Assembly: GCA_904384225.1 (NCBI GenBank) | Contig: CAJFJV010000002.1 | Location: forward strand, 1 to 64,000 | DNA length: 64,000 nucleotides | Reading direction: 5' to 3' | DNA from: an uncultured Oscillospiraceae bacterium | GTDB lineage: Bacteria > Bacillota > Clostridia > Oscillospirales > Ruminococcaceae | The notes under the pieces: model-generated | Told to the model about the DNA's origin: nothing | Databases searched by the model: none | Seen by the model: only the letters and a program-made list of their open reading frames with translations | Shown: positions 27,576 through 36,916 of the stretch, piece by piece | How positions within the stretch are numbered: the first letter of the stretch is position 1 | How the letters are laid out: every line of letters begins with the position of its first letter | Position numbers and translations under genes: made by a program

Positions 27576-28526
27576 ATGATAGAAATCGAAAAGCCAAGAA
27601 TTGAGACGGCTGAAATGAAGTCGGACGGAACCTATGGAAGATTTGTCCTTGAGCCGCTCGAGCGTGGCTACGGTACCACTTTGGGCAATAGCTTAAGACG
27701 CGTACTGCTCTCCTCGCTTCCCGGTGTTGCGGTAAAATCCATCAAAATTGATGGCGTGCAGCATGAGTTCTCAACCATTCCGGGTGTGAAAGAGGATGTC
27801 ACTGAGATCGTTTTGAACATCAAAAGTCTGACGGCAAAGATCTACGGGAACGCCCCCAAAACGGTATATATCGAATCGGAGGGCGAATGTGAAGTTACTG
27901 CCGGAGATATTAAGGCAGATTCCGAAGTGGAGATTCTGAATCCGGGCATGCACATTGCAACGCTTGGTGAGGGCGCCAAACTTCATATGGAAATTGTGAT
28001 CGATAAAGGCCGCGGATACGTTCCGGCAGAGCGCAATAAAGCGGATATGGCCGCTTCTATCGGCGCAATCCCGGTTGACAGCATCTACACACCTGTTTTA
28101 AAGGTGAACTATACAGTAGAAAACACCCGTGTTGGTCAGATTACCGATTATGATAAGCTGACATTAGAGGTATGGACAGACGGTACGATATCTGCTAAGG
28201 AAGCCGTATCTCTTGCAGCCAAGGTTCTGAATGAGCATCTCAATTTGTTTGTCGATCTTTCTGAGCAAGCGGCAAATGTAGAGATAATGGTCGAAAAGGG
28301 TGAAAACCCGCAGGAAAAGGTTCTCGAGATGACTATTGAGGAGCTTGACTTGTCTGTTCGCTCATTCAACTGTTTGAAGCGCGCAGGCATCAACACGGTG
28401 CAGGATCTGATCAGCAAATCCGAGGAAGAGATGATGAAAGTTCGGAACCTCGGGAAAAAGTCTCTTGAGGAAGTTATTGCAAAACTCAGATCTTTAGGCT
28501 TTGACTTGACCTCTGACGACGAGTGA
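27576..28526 (+). CDS. rpoA: RNA polymerase alpha subunit
   Basis: 316 residues. The N-terminal domain (assembly; [21 protein letters not shown]) and C-terminal domain ([19 protein letters not shown], helix-hairpin-helix that binds UP elements and activators) are both complete. Start at 27576 (MIEIEKPRI) after AAGGAGGG; the longer frame to 27540 has no ribosome binding site. Confidence 0.97.
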   Translation: MIEIEKPRIETAEMKSDGTYGRFVLEPLERGYGTTLGNSLRRVLLSSLPGVAVKSIKIDGVQHEFSTIPGVKEDVTEIVLNIKSLTAKIYGNAPKTVYIESEGECEVTAGDIKADSEVEILNPGMHIATLGEGAKLHMEIVIDKGRGYVPAERNKADMAASIGAIPVDSIYTPVLKVNYTVENTRVGQITDYDKLTLEVWTDGTISAKEAVSLAAKVLNEHLNLFVDLSEQAANVEIMVEKGENPQEKVLEMTIEELDLSVRSFNCLKRAGINTVQDLISKSEEEMMKVRNLGKKSLEEVIAKLRSLGFDLTSDDE

Positions 28527-28553
28527 GCCGGGTAACTGTGTGACAGCACACAG

Positions 28554-28580
28554 GAGCGGCGACCCACCATTACGCCGCTC
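28554..28580 (+). other. Intercistronic hairpin between rpoA and rplQ
   Basis: GAGCGGCG (28554-28561) pairs with CGCCGCTC (28573-28580), no T-run. A stabilising or processing hairpin in the 106-base gap is the simplest reading. Confidence 0.5.
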
Positions 28581-28632
28581 TCCCGTAAAATGGATCGTCC
28601 ACATACTTTAGACCAGTAAGGAGTGAATTTCA

Positions 28633-28974
28633 ATGGCAGGAAGCAGAAAACTGGGCAGGACCTCTGACCACAGACAGGCAATGCTCCGCGCTATGGTAAC
28701 TTTCCTTTTGGAAAATGGAAAGATTGAAACCACAGTGACACGGGCAAAAGAGGTTCGTGCTATGGCCGAGAAAATGATCACACTCGGTAAAAATAATAAT
28801 CTCCACTCCAAACGCCAGGTATTCGCCTATGTCACAAAAGAGGAAGTTGTGAAAAAGTTATTCGATGAAATTGCACCGAAGTATGCTGATGTAAACGGTG
28901 GCTATTGTCGGATCATAAAAATAGGCCCGCGCCGCGGCGATGCAGCTGAAATGGCTGTAATCGAGTTGGTATAA
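28633..28974 (+). CDS. rplQ: Large ribosomal subunit protein bL17
   Basis: 113 residues: [19 protein letters not shown] opening, [16 protein letters not shown], and C-terminal [14 protein letters not shown]. Last gene of the ribosomal supercluster. Confidence 0.97.
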   Translation: MAGSRKLGRTSDHRQAMLRAMVTFLLENGKIETTVTRAKEVRAMAEKMITLGKNNNLHSKRQVFAYVTKEEVVKKLFDEIAPKYADVNGGYCRIIKIGPRRGDAAEMAVIELV

Positions 28975-29053
28975 AGCCGTACGCACCGCTTTGGGATATA
29001 ATAAGCATAGGAAAATGTATCCTTGGCGTTTTTGTACGGTACACAAATAAAGA

Positions 29054-29088
29054 ATACAAAAAGCGCCTGTATGGGCGCTTTTTGTATA
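29054..29088 (+). terminator. Terminator of the ribosomal supercluster
   Basis: ATACAAAAAGCGCC (29054-29067) and GGCGCTTTTTGTAT (29074-29087) form a 14-bp stem with a 6-base loop; the U-tract is part of the 3' arm. Confidence 0.8.
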
Positions 29089-29108
29089 TCCGGAAAAGGA
29101 AGAGAGAT

Positions 29109-30338
29109 ATGACTTTTGCAGAAAAACAGAAGCAGTATGCAGATATACTTGTAACACTTGGCGTAAACGTACAGTCAGGACAAGAACTCGTTATACGCTG
29201 CGACACAGCCGCTGCTCCATTTGCCCGTATCGTTACAGCTGCCGCTTATACGGCAGGGGCAAGAGAAGTGATTGTCCACTTCCGTGATGATAAAATCTCC
29301 CGTATGCGCTATGAATATGCGCCGACCGATGTGTTTACTTCTGTACCGGAGTGGGAATCTGAGGGGATGAACTATTATGCGGCGCGTGGCGCAGCATTTT
29401 TGAGTATTGTTTCAGAGGATCCAGAGGCCTTCAAGGGAGTAGATCCGCAAAAACTTGCAGCCCGGAACGTTGCAGCGGATGAAGCCTTCCGCCCTTATTA
29501 TGAACGGATGGATAAAAATGAACTGCAATGGTGCGTAGCTGCAGCGGCATCACCTGAGTGGGCACGGAAGGTATTTCCGGACCGATCGGAGGAAAGCGCA
29601 GTAGCTGCTCTATGGGAGGCCATTTTCCGCGCAGTACGGATAGGCGGAAATGTACAGGAAAAATGGACGGAGCACGGGGAATCCCTGAAAAAGCGCTGTG
29701 CATTTTTGAATGAGAAGCAATTTAAAAAACTGCGCTATCAAAACGGCCTCGGCACAGATTTTACAGTAGGTCTTGTTGAAAATCATATCTGGACGGGCGG
29801 CGCAGAACAGACGAAAACCGGCGTTACCTTTTTTGCCAACATGCCGACCGAAGAAGTCTTTACAATGCCGCATTGTGAACAGGCTGAAGGTGTTTTGAAG
29901 AGCTCGCTGCCGCTTTCTTATCAGGGCTCTGTTATCCGGAATTTTACGCTCCGTTTTCATGACGGAAAGGTAGTAGAGTATCATGCTGAAGAGGGAGAAG
30001 AAACGCTTAAAATGATTTTAGAGGCCGACGATGGGTCGCGCCGGCTAGGTGAAATCGCGTTAGTTCCTTATAATTCGCCGATTTCCCAAAGCGGTATCTT
30101 GTTTTTACAAACACTATTTGACGAAAACGCCGCCTGCCATTTTGCACTTGGCCAATGCTATCCCAATACGATGCGGGACGGCGAAAAATTGAATCGGGAA
30201 GATCTTCGGGCGATAGGCGGAAACTACGCAATCAACCATGTTGATTTTATGGTCGGGACAGCTGACCTGTCTATTACGGGAATCAATGCTTCCGGAGACG
30301 AGACATTGATTTTTGAAAACGGCGGCTGGGCGTTTTGA
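29109..30338 (+). CDS. M29 family metallo-aminopeptidase
   Basis: A 409-residue thermophilic-type aminopeptidase (AmpS/PepS/AmpII family). It opens with the N-terminal domain (YADILVTLGVNVQSGQELVIRC) and has the family metal-site segments NMPTEEVFTMPHCEQAEG, with Glu and His, LGEIALVPYNSPIS, and the C-terminal NHVDFMVGTADLSITG with His and Asp. Clips N-terminal residues from peptides in the cytoplasm with two bound metal ions. AGGAAGAG precedes the ATG at 29109. Confidence 0.92.
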   Translation: MTFAEKQKQYADILVTLGVNVQSGQELVIRCDTAAAPFARIVTAAAYTAGAREVIVHFRDDKISRMRYEYAPTDVFTSVPEWESEGMNYYAARGAAFLSIVSEDPEAFKGVDPQKLAARNVAADEAFRPYYERMDKNELQWCVAAAASPEWARKVFPDRSEESAVAALWEAIFRAVRIGGNVQEKWTEHGESLKKRCAFLNEKQFKKLRYQNGLGTDFTVGLVENHIWTGGAEQTKTGVTFFANMPTEEVFTMPHCEQAEGVLKSSLPLSYQGSVIRNFTLRFHDGKVVEYHAEEGEETLKMILEADDGSRRLGEIALVPYNSPISQSGILFLQTLFDENAACHFALGQCYPNTMRDGEKLNREDLRAIGGNYAINHVDFMVGTADLSITGINASGDETLIFENGGWAF

Positions 30339-30361
30339 TACAAGGAGAGTGAAAGGCAGAA

Positions 30362-30625
30362 ATGCGAGTGGAAGACGCAATCCTCATTGTAGCCTGTGGT
30401 GTTCTGACGACAGCATTATTTGTTGCGGCAGCCCGGCTGTTCTATTTTTATAAAAAGGAACATTTTGTTTGTCCAAAATGTGGATTCTATTGGAAGCCAA
30501 GCCTTCTGCGTATGATTGCTTCAACCAATGCAGTAGAGGGCAAAGTGCTTTACTGCCCGGCATGCCATGTAAAGGTGTATGTTGAGCCTGTAAAGGATAA
30601 ATGTAGTGGAAAAAGGGAAAAGTAA
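30362..30625 (+). CDS. Small membrane-anchored zinc-ribbon protein
   Basis: 87 residues: one N-terminal membrane helix (about 7-28), then a soluble part with CPKC and CPAC pairs about 26 residues apart, a zinc-ribbon arrangement. Follows the aminopeptidase by 23 bases with GGAGAG upstream, so probably co-transcribed. Family and role not recognised. Confidence 0.75.
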   Translation: MRVEDAILIVACGVLTTALFVAAARLFYFYKKEHFVCPKCGFYWKPSLLRMIASTNAVEGKVLYCPACHVKVYVEPVKDKCSGKREK

Positions 30626-30636
30626 TCCCCTTTTTT
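30608..30636 (+). terminator. Terminator after the zinc-ribbon gene
   Basis: AAAAAGGG (30610-30617) pairs with CCCTTTTT (30628-30635), overlapping the end of the coding region and ending in a T-run. Confidence 0.6.
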
Positions 30637-30637
30637 C

Positions 30638-30917
30638 TCAAAGGACGGAAATCTTCTTCAGGCATCAGATTTCCTTGCTTTTTCTGCTCCGCCCACCACT
30701 ACTCTTTTGACAGACTCCCACCGGCGGCAGAGTAAGATTCCCGCTCTCCTCCCCTGCATTCATCTGTTATACCGTTTAATCCGTTCCTTTCCTATATTTC
30801 CTTAAGCACAACAAAGCATGCGTCTGTTTTACGGTTTGTTTTCTCAGATGCTCTTGCGCAACGTTTCTTTTTCTGCATCTTTCACATGGTGTATATATTG
30901 TGTCTTGCCATATAAGC
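30638..30917. other. CT-rich intergenic stretch without recognised gene
   Basis: About 280 bases, pyrimidine-rich on the plus strand. I see no ORF with a ribosome binding site and no convincing promoter. Confidence 0.5.
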
Positions 30918-30962
30918 AGCCCCCTGATGTGGGTAGAGAATCTCTACCCACATCAGGGGGCT
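30918..30962 (+). terminator. Very long perfect hairpin, probable terminator
   Basis: AGCCCCCTGATGTGGGTAGAGA (22 bases, 30918-30939) is exactly complementary to 30941-30962, with one central base. CTTTTC follows on the plus strand only. It separates the plus-strand aminopeptidase unit from the end of ftsH on the minus strand. The arms resemble the hairpin at the left end of the insertion sequence at 54608-54643. Confidence 0.65.
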
Positions 30963-31060
30963 TTTCATCAAAGTTTGCTTTTCTCGGCTGTGTGCATCTT
31001 ATGCCAGCCGGTATACCACTACTCTATGCCGGCTGCTTTAATTTTTAGCGCAGAGAAAGA

Positions 31061-33058
31061 TTATTTTTCGCCAGCATCGTGATTACCCGCAGTGGAAGGA
31101 TTGGACGGTACAGGCTCAGAACTCTCTTCCTCATGCACCTGCGGGTCTGCCGGATCTGTATGCGTCGATGCCTCTTTGTCTATAGACAAGGTGTTTGTCA
31201 TTAATTTTTCAAAGGTTTCACCGTTTATCTTCTCGTTTTCAATCAGATAGAGCGCGATACGATCCAACTGCTCGCGGTGCTCTGCTAAAATCGTCTTAGC
31301 ACTTTCAAAAGCGGTCTCAATCAACGTATGAATTTCATCGTCAATTTCACGAGCAATCTCCTCTGAATAGTTGCGTTGCTGGCCAAGATCGCGCCCTAAG
31401 AACACTTCGTTTTCTGACTGCCCATAAACAACGGGTCCCAATTTTTCGCTGAAGCCATAGCGGGTTACCATTTCACGGGCAGTTTGCGTGGCGCGCTCAA
31501 TATCGTTGGAAGCGCCTGTGCAGATATCGTCAAGAGCAATTGTCTCTGCGGCCCGTCCGCCAAGCAAAACAATCAAATCTTCTTTCATATGGCGGCGGGA
31601 CAAATGCATCCGATCTTCTGACGGAAGGTGCATCGTATATCCAGCGGCCATACCGCGTGGGATAATAGACACTTCATGCACCTTATCCTGCGTCTCACAG
31701 TAATAAGTGACAACCGCATGGCCTGCCTCATGATATGCGGTAATCTTTTTATCATGATCGCCAATTTTATGGGAGCGTTTTTCTGGCCCGGCGACAACTT
31801 TGATCGTAGCTGCTTCAATATCTTCTTCTATAATGGCCTTGCGTTTATTTTTCGCGGCGAGAAGTGCGGCTTCATTCAAAAGGTTTTCAAGATCGGCGCC
31901 GGTAAACCCTGCGGTTGTACGGGCAATCTTATTCAAGTCAACGTCAAAACCAAGCGGTTTGTTGCGGGCATGCACTTTCAGGATAGCCTCACGGCCTTTT
32001 ACATCCGGATATCCTACAACAACCTGACGGTCGAAGCGGCCGGGACGAAGCAATGCCGGATCAAGCACGTCGCGGCGGTTTGTTGCGGCGATGATAATTA
32101 CACCTTCGTTTTCTCCGAACCCATCCATTTCAACCAGCAACTGGTTAAGTGTTTGTTCCCTTTCGTCGTGACCGCCGCCCAAACCAGCACCGCGCTGACG
32201 GCCAACGGCATCAATTTCATCAATAAAGATAATGGCTGGAGCGTTCTTTTTAGCCGTTGCAAACAGGTCGCGGACACGGGATGCGCCAACACCTACGAAC
32301 ATTTCAACGAAATCAGAACCGGAAATAGAATAAAAGGGAACCCCTGCCTCGCCGGCGACTGCGCGTGCCAACAGCGTTTTACCGGTACCGGGCGGGCCTA
32401 CCAGGAGGACGCCTTTCGGAATACGGGCGCCCAAACTATTAAAGCGTTCGGGGCGTTTTAAAAATTCAACAATTTCATAGAGTTCTTCCTTTTCTTCATC
32501 GGCGCCTGCCACTTCGGCAAAGGTTGTCTTTTTACCGGATTGCAAGGTTTTGGCATTTGCCTTACTGAAGGTATTCAGTTTTCCTCCTCCGCCTTGCCTT
32601 GAAACCATAAAAAATAAAAAGATTAAAAGGCCGACTGAGAGTGCGATGGAGATGGCTGGAATAATCCACGAATTATCCGTAGCGGCAATGAAGTTATATT
32701 CCATTTCATTGCCGGCGTGATCCACGTTATACTGTTCCACATAGGGTTCAATATCGTCTATAAACTTAGAAAGATAGGCAACCTGTGTGGTGACATACTT
32801 GTTCCCTTCACTGTCGACAGCCGTAGCCTTGACTTCATCCGCTTTGTCGTTTGTCATATCGATTTCCATCTGGATTTCGCCGCTGCCTAAATTCAGTGAA
32901 TACGACTTGACAAGCCCGTCGCGGAACATATAGACGATATCCGAATAGGAATAGGTATCGCCGGTTTGACGGATCATCGACGACATCATATAAACGCCGA
33001 TAACCAAGACAGCAAGTACCCCCATATAGACAAGAACCGTCTTCTTCTTTCCTTGCAA
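31061..33058 (-). CDS. ftsH: ATP-dependent zinc metalloprotease FtsH
   Basis: About 665 residues. Two membrane helices flank an extracytoplasmic domain; then an AAA+ domain with Walker A GPPGTGKT near residue 225, Walker [12 protein letters not shown] and the second region of homology; then the protease domain with the zinc motif HEAGH near 440. A Pro/Ser/Glu-rich tail ends the protein. Degrades membrane and regulatory proteins. Start: the TTG at 33058 lies nine bases after AAGGAG; the TTG at 33067 abuts that site and is less likely. Last gene of the tilS-hpt-ftsH block. Confidence 0.96.
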   Translation of the reverse strand: MQGKKKTVLVYMGVLAVLVIGVYMMSSMIRQTGDTYSYSDIVYMFRDGLVKSYSLNLGSGEIQMEIDMTNDKADEVKATAVDSEGNKYVTTQVAYLSKFIDDIEPYVEQYNVDHAGNEMEYNFIAATDNSWIIPAISIALSVGLLIFLFFMVSRQGGGGKLNTFSKANAKTLQSGKKTTFAEVAGADEEKEELYEIVEFLKRPERFNSLGARIPKGVLLVGPPGTGKTLLARAVAGEAGVPFYSISGSDFVEMFVGVGASRVRDLFATAKKNAPAIIFIDEIDAVGRQRGAGLGGGHDEREQTLNQLLVEMDGFGENEGVIIIAATNRRDVLDPALLRPGRFDRQVVVGYPDVKGREAILKVHARNKPLGFDVDLNKIARTTAGFTGADLENLLNEAALLAAKNKRKAIIEEDIEAATIKVVAGPEKRSHKIGDHDKKITAYHEAGHAVVTYYCETQDKVHEVSIIPRGMAAGYTMHLPSEDRMHLSRRHMKEDLIVLLGGRAAETIALDDICTGASNDIERATQTAREMVTRYGFSEKLGPVVYGQSENEVFLGRDLGQQRNYSEEIAREIDDEIHTLIETAFESAKTILAEHREQLDRIALYLIENEKINGETFEKLMTNTLSIDKEASTHTDPADPQVHEEESSEPVPSNPSTAGNHDAGEK

Positions 33059-33088
33059 ACAGATCAACTCCTTGATTTGATACTTTAT

Positions 33089-33628
33089 TTATTCGCTGTA
33101 TACCGATGGTTTTAATATACCGATATAAGGTAGGTTTCGATATTTTTCAGCATAATCCAGCCCGTAACCTACGACAAATTCATCTGGTACGTCAAATCCT
33201 TTATAATCGGCGACAATATCTGCCTTGCGCCGTTCCGGCTTATCAAGCAGTGTACAAATACGCACGGAATTTGGATTGCGGTCGAGCAGAAGTTTTTTAA
33301 TATAGGAAAGGGTCATACCGGAATCCAAAATGTCTTCCACCAGCAGCAGATCCATTCCTGCCAGATCATTATCTAAATCTTTAATAATTCGCACAACACC
33401 ACTCGTTTTCACGCCGTTTCCATAGCTGGAGACGCACATAAAATCAATCTCAGCAGGTACCGTTACAGTGCGCATCAAATCTGCCATAAAGACTACGGAG
33501 CCTTTCAGCACACTTACCATAACCAGCCGCTTTCCGGCATAGTCACGGCTGATCTGTGCGCCGATTTCAGATACCCTTTGTGCGATTTCATTTTCTGACA
33601 GCAATACCTTCAAAATATCCTCTTTCAT
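33089..33628 (-). CDS. hpt: Hypoxanthine phosphoribosyltransferase
   Basis: 179 residues with the PRPP-binding motif LLLVEDILDSGMTL and the GKRLVMVSVLKGSVVF segment. Makes IMP/GMP from hypoxanthine/guanine and PRPP. GGGAGAGG six bases upstream fixes the start at 33628, which puts the first 41 bases inside the end of tilS. Confidence 0.96.
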   Translation of the reverse strand: MKEDILKVLLSENEIAQRVSEIGAQISRDYAGKRLVMVSVLKGSVVFMADLMRTVTVPAEIDFMCVSSYGNGVKTSGVVRIIKDLDNDLAGMDLLLVEDILDSGMTLSYIKKLLLDRNPNSVRICTLLDKPERRKADIVADYKGFDVPDEFVVGYGLDYAEKYRNLPYIGILKPSVYSE

Positions 33629-34976
33629 TTTTGTCCTCTCCCATTTTGTCTTCATAGATTAAAAGAATCCGTCTTGTCTTAGGTGTAACCGCATTATTGC
33701 ATTCTGTTCCAAACCCCCATACGGCGACAATCCGTTCTTCATCACAAAATACAGGTACAGCGGATTTTTGGACAGCCGTCAATCCGGCTTCGGCAAACAG
33801 TTTTTTTAGCGTCCGAGTGCCTTTGCGGTGGGCAGGGGAAAAGCGGTCGCCGTCCTGTTTTTGCCGAATTACCAGCTTGCCCTTTATTGTATCATAGTCC
33901 AACGCAAGATATAATAAATTTTTATAAATTTTTTGGTAAGTTGCATACATATCCTGCGGAATAATCTGCGAACAGAGATGCATGCCGCAAATATTGACAG
34001 GCTTATTTACGGAAAGCGGGACAGCAAAAGGAGGGAAAACAGCTTGCTCCTCCCGGAAAATTTTTCCCCGGCGGATTGAAAGGATGGTGCTTCCCGTAAC
34101 AGAGATAGAGCCTGAATACATGTTGGCAAGGTGAAGCAGGGCTTCGCAGGAAGCGTAATCTGCATGTCCGCATTCTTTTTGCAAAATTTGTATGGCGGCC
34201 CGCCGTTGAATAGCCGCAGGATAAGAGAGCAGTTTTTGGGCGCTGTAGCCGCCGTCAAGCGCAATTTCTGCCATCGCCTGTTCCGTATGTTCGGAAAGAT
34301 AGGCGTCTTCTTCAGAAAGGATGGAGGCAAGCCGTGCAATTGCCCGTTCGGCCTGCGGTTCTATTTTAGCAAGCGCAGGAAGCACCGCATTCCGAATCTG
34401 ATTCCTTGCATATCGGCAGTCTTGATTCGAGGAATCTGTAACAAATGGCAGAGCATACTGCTTACAATACGACTCTATGTCTGTACGGGAGACAGTTAGT
34501 AAAGGCCGGACGATGTATCCGCGTCTGGATGGGATCCCGCAAAGGCCTTTTCCGCCTGTTCCGCGTGCCATACGGAACAAAAGGGTCTCCGCCTGATCCG
34601 AGAGGGTGTGTGCGGTTGCAATCCAGTCCGTCTGATGCGTCTGACGCATTTTTTCAAAAAAACGATACCGCACCATACGGCCAGCCTCTTCAAGACCGCA
34701 TTGCTCACGCCGCGCAACGGCGGCAACGTCAATACGCTGAATCTCAAGCGGGATGTGGTATGTCCGGCAGAAAAGGCGAACAGCCTGCTCGTCGCGGTCG
34801 CTTTCTTCCCCCCGAAGCAAATGGTTAACATGGCAGGCAATCACAGAAACACCGCATCGTACAGCCAGACAGTGCAAAAGCGCGGTGGAGTCGGCGCCGC
34901 CGGAAAAACCGACAATTACCCGCGAGCCAGCTTTAAAAAAGCCGCTTTTGCGCACTGCCTGTTCAACCCGGCTCAT
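33588..34976 (-). CDS. tilS: tRNA(Ile)-lysidine synthase
   Basis: 462 residues. The N-terminal PP-loop ATPase (VGFSGGADSTALLHCL) is followed by HVNHLLRG and the tRNA-binding and C-terminal substrate domains (TRTLKKLFAEAGL). Modifies C34 of tRNA-Ile2 with lysine so that it reads AUA. Starts inside the last codons of dnaB (14-base overlap). Confidence 0.95.
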   Translation of the reverse strand: MSRVEQAVRKSGFFKAGSRVIVGFSGGADSTALLHCLAVRCGVSVIACHVNHLLRGEESDRDEQAVRLFCRTYHIPLEIQRIDVAAVARREQCGLEEAGRMVRYRFFEKMRQTHQTDWIATAHTLSDQAETLLFRMARGTGGKGLCGIPSRRGYIVRPLLTVSRTDIESYCKQYALPFVTDSSNQDCRYARNQIRNAVLPALAKIEPQAERAIARLASILSEEDAYLSEHTEQAMAEIALDGGYSAQKLLSYPAAIQRRAAIQILQKECGHADYASCEALLHLANMYSGSISVTGSTILSIRRGKIFREEQAVFPPFAVPLSVNKPVNICGMHLCSQIIPQDMYATYQKIYKNLLYLALDYDTIKGKLVIRQKQDGDRFSPAHRKGTRTLKKLFAEAGLTAVQKSAVPVFCDEERIVAVWGFGTECNNAVTPKTRRILLIYEDKMGEDKNERGYFEGIAVRK

Positions 34977-36345
34977 CTCGGAACATCTCCACATCTTCAA
35001 ATCGAGTGAATTCCCCAATCCACCTAAGATCTAATTCGCCTGTAGAACCATGGCGGTTTTTTGCAATAATACATTGTGCATCTGTCGGATCCGCCGCCTC
35101 TTCTGCGCTGCTTTCACCGTCTTTATAATAGGTGTCCCGATATAAAAACAGTACAATGTCGGCATCCTGCTCGATAGAACCGGAATCACGCAGATCAGAT
35201 AGCATGGGTTTATGGCCTTGCCGCTGTTCAGCCGCACGGGAGAGCTGAGAAAGCAGGATAACCGGGACATCCAGCTCTTTTGCCATTATTTTTAAATTTC
35301 GTGTCATTTGAGAAATTTCCTGAACACGGTTTTCCGTCCTTCTGCCGGAGGACATCAGCTGAAGATAGTCGATAATGACAAGTCCGACGTCCTTTAGACG
35401 CATTAGTTTTGCCTTGATATCGTTGACGGTCACGCCGGCGGCATCGCTGAAATAGAAATTCATGCGGCTCAAAATATCGGCACAGGAGGCAAGCTGTACC
35501 CATTCATCCGCATTGAGCCGTCCGATACGAAGCTTGTTGCTGTCGATTCGCGCTTCTGACGCCATAGCGCGCGATACCAACTGTTCGTTTGACATTTCGA
35601 GGGAAAACATAACGACAGATTTTTCCGGATAGCGTCTTGCTACGTTCAACGCAATATTCATAGCAAAACTGGATTTTCCCATACCGGGGCGGGCGGCCAG
35701 CAAAATAAGATCAGAACGGTTTAATCCTCCCAATAACATATCCAAACGGGAAAAACCGCTTCGCAGGCCTAAGTATTTGTCCTTATCCTCACCGGACATC
35801 TTGGTTAAGCGGTCATAGGCCTCTAAAATAACAGTATCAATTTTGGTGAGCGAGGCAGGATCTTTCCCTTGACGAATATCATAAATCCGTTGTTCTGCGT
35901 ATTCAAGAACCTGTTCCGCCTCGGTTTCCTGATTGCGGGAACGTTCTGCAATATCAGTACAGGCCGTGATCAGCGCACGCAGATAATATTTTTCCCGCAC
36001 GATACGGCAATAGTCAAGAAGATTTGCCGTAGTCGGCACCAGTTCCATCAACTGCACCAAATAGAGCTTTGCGTTTTCTGCATTATCAAAAACACTGCTT
36101 CGGACAGCCTCGTCTAAAACCGTGACGAAATCGATGGTTTTATTCAGGCTGAACATACCGCATAAAATGGCGAACAGTTCGCGATGCTGCTTTCGATAAA
36201 ACATCTCCGGCCGTGGGAGCTGTTCTAAGACAAAGCCAATTTGATCTGGCTCCAGCAGCAAAGCGCCAAGGACAGATTGTTCTGCTTCGAGGCTGTACGG
36301 CATATTTTGCAGTGTTTCAAAGAGCGCCTGCTCATTATCAGCCAT
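34963..36345 (-). CDS. dnaB: Replicative DNA helicase
   Basis: 460 residues: N-terminal DnaB domain (PYSLEAEQSVLGALLLEP) and RecA-like motor with Walker A AARPGMGKSSFAMNIA, VVMFSLEMS, and DLRDSGSIEQDADIV. Unwinds DNA at the fork as a hexamer. AAGGAGGGG lies before the ATG. Adjacent to rplI as in Bacillus. Confidence 0.97.
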   Translation of the reverse strand: MADNEQALFETLQNMPYSLEAEQSVLGALLLEPDQIGFVLEQLPRPEMFYRKQHRELFAILCGMFSLNKTIDFVTVLDEAVRSSVFDNAENAKLYLVQLMELVPTTANLLDYCRIVREKYYLRALITACTDIAERSRNQETEAEQVLEYAEQRIYDIRQGKDPASLTKIDTVILEAYDRLTKMSGEDKDKYLGLRSGFSRLDMLLGGLNRSDLILLAARPGMGKSSFAMNIALNVARRYPEKSVVMFSLEMSNEQLVSRAMASEARIDSNKLRIGRLNADEWVQLASCADILSRMNFYFSDAAGVTVNDIKAKLMRLKDVGLVIIDYLQLMSSGRRTENRVQEISQMTRNLKIMAKELDVPVILLSQLSRAAEQRQGHKPMLSDLRDSGSIEQDADIVLFLYRDTYYKDGESSAEEAADPTDAQCIIAKNRHGSTGELDLRWIGEFTRFEDVEMFRDEPG

Positions 36346-36450
36346 CCTATCCCCTCCTTATCAGCATTTTGTCATAAGACGCAGTAAGGCTATCTCTGCG
36401 TGCAAAAACAGAACGTAACACGACAGACATAGCCTTAAACCACAGCGATT

Positions 36451-36900
36451 TTACTCCGATTCTTTGACGATCAGATTTACTTTTGCGGAAACGCCGGGGT
36501 GCAGCTTGACCTCAAAACTGTACTCGCCAAACGTTTTAATGTCGGACTTCATAACAATCTTCTTTTTGGATAGATCCGTCCCAAAGCGCTGGTTCATTTC
36601 GTCTGCAACCTCTTTGGCAGTTACCGCGCCAAACAGTCTGCCGCCCGTCCCAGCTTTTGCAGAAATCGAGATTGTTTTGCCGTCAATTTTAGCACAGTCG
36701 GCTTTTGCTGCTTCCAGCGCAACTTGCGCGTGATGAGCCGCCGCCTCGTCTTTTGTCTTTTTTTCATTTAGAGCGGCCGCATTTGCCTCTACGGCAAGCC
36801 CCTTTTTTAATAGGAAATTTTTGGCGTATCCATCGGATACTTTGACAAGGTCGCCGGCTTTTCCGGTCCCCTTCACATCTTGTTTTAAGATTACCTGCAT
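36451..36900 (-). CDS. rplI: Large ribosomal subunit protein bL9
   Basis: 149 residues; opens MQVILKQDVKGTGKAGDLVKV and has the linking helix and C-terminal domain of L9. Lies 16 bases after gdpP. Confidence 0.97.
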   Translation of the reverse strand: MQVILKQDVKGTGKAGDLVKVSDGYAKNFLLKKGLAVEANAAALNEKKTKDEAAAHHAQVALEAAKADCAKIDGKTISISAKAGTGGRLFGAVTAKEVADEMNQRFGTDLSKKKIVMKSDIKTFGEYSFEVKLHPGVSAKVNLIVKESE

Positions 36901-36916
36901 AGTTTCATCCTACCTT

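Noticed and set aside
30818-31048. Plus-strand ORF of 76 codons
   Set aside because: Spans the perfect hairpin at 30918-30962, has no ribosome binding site and reads as a random translation.
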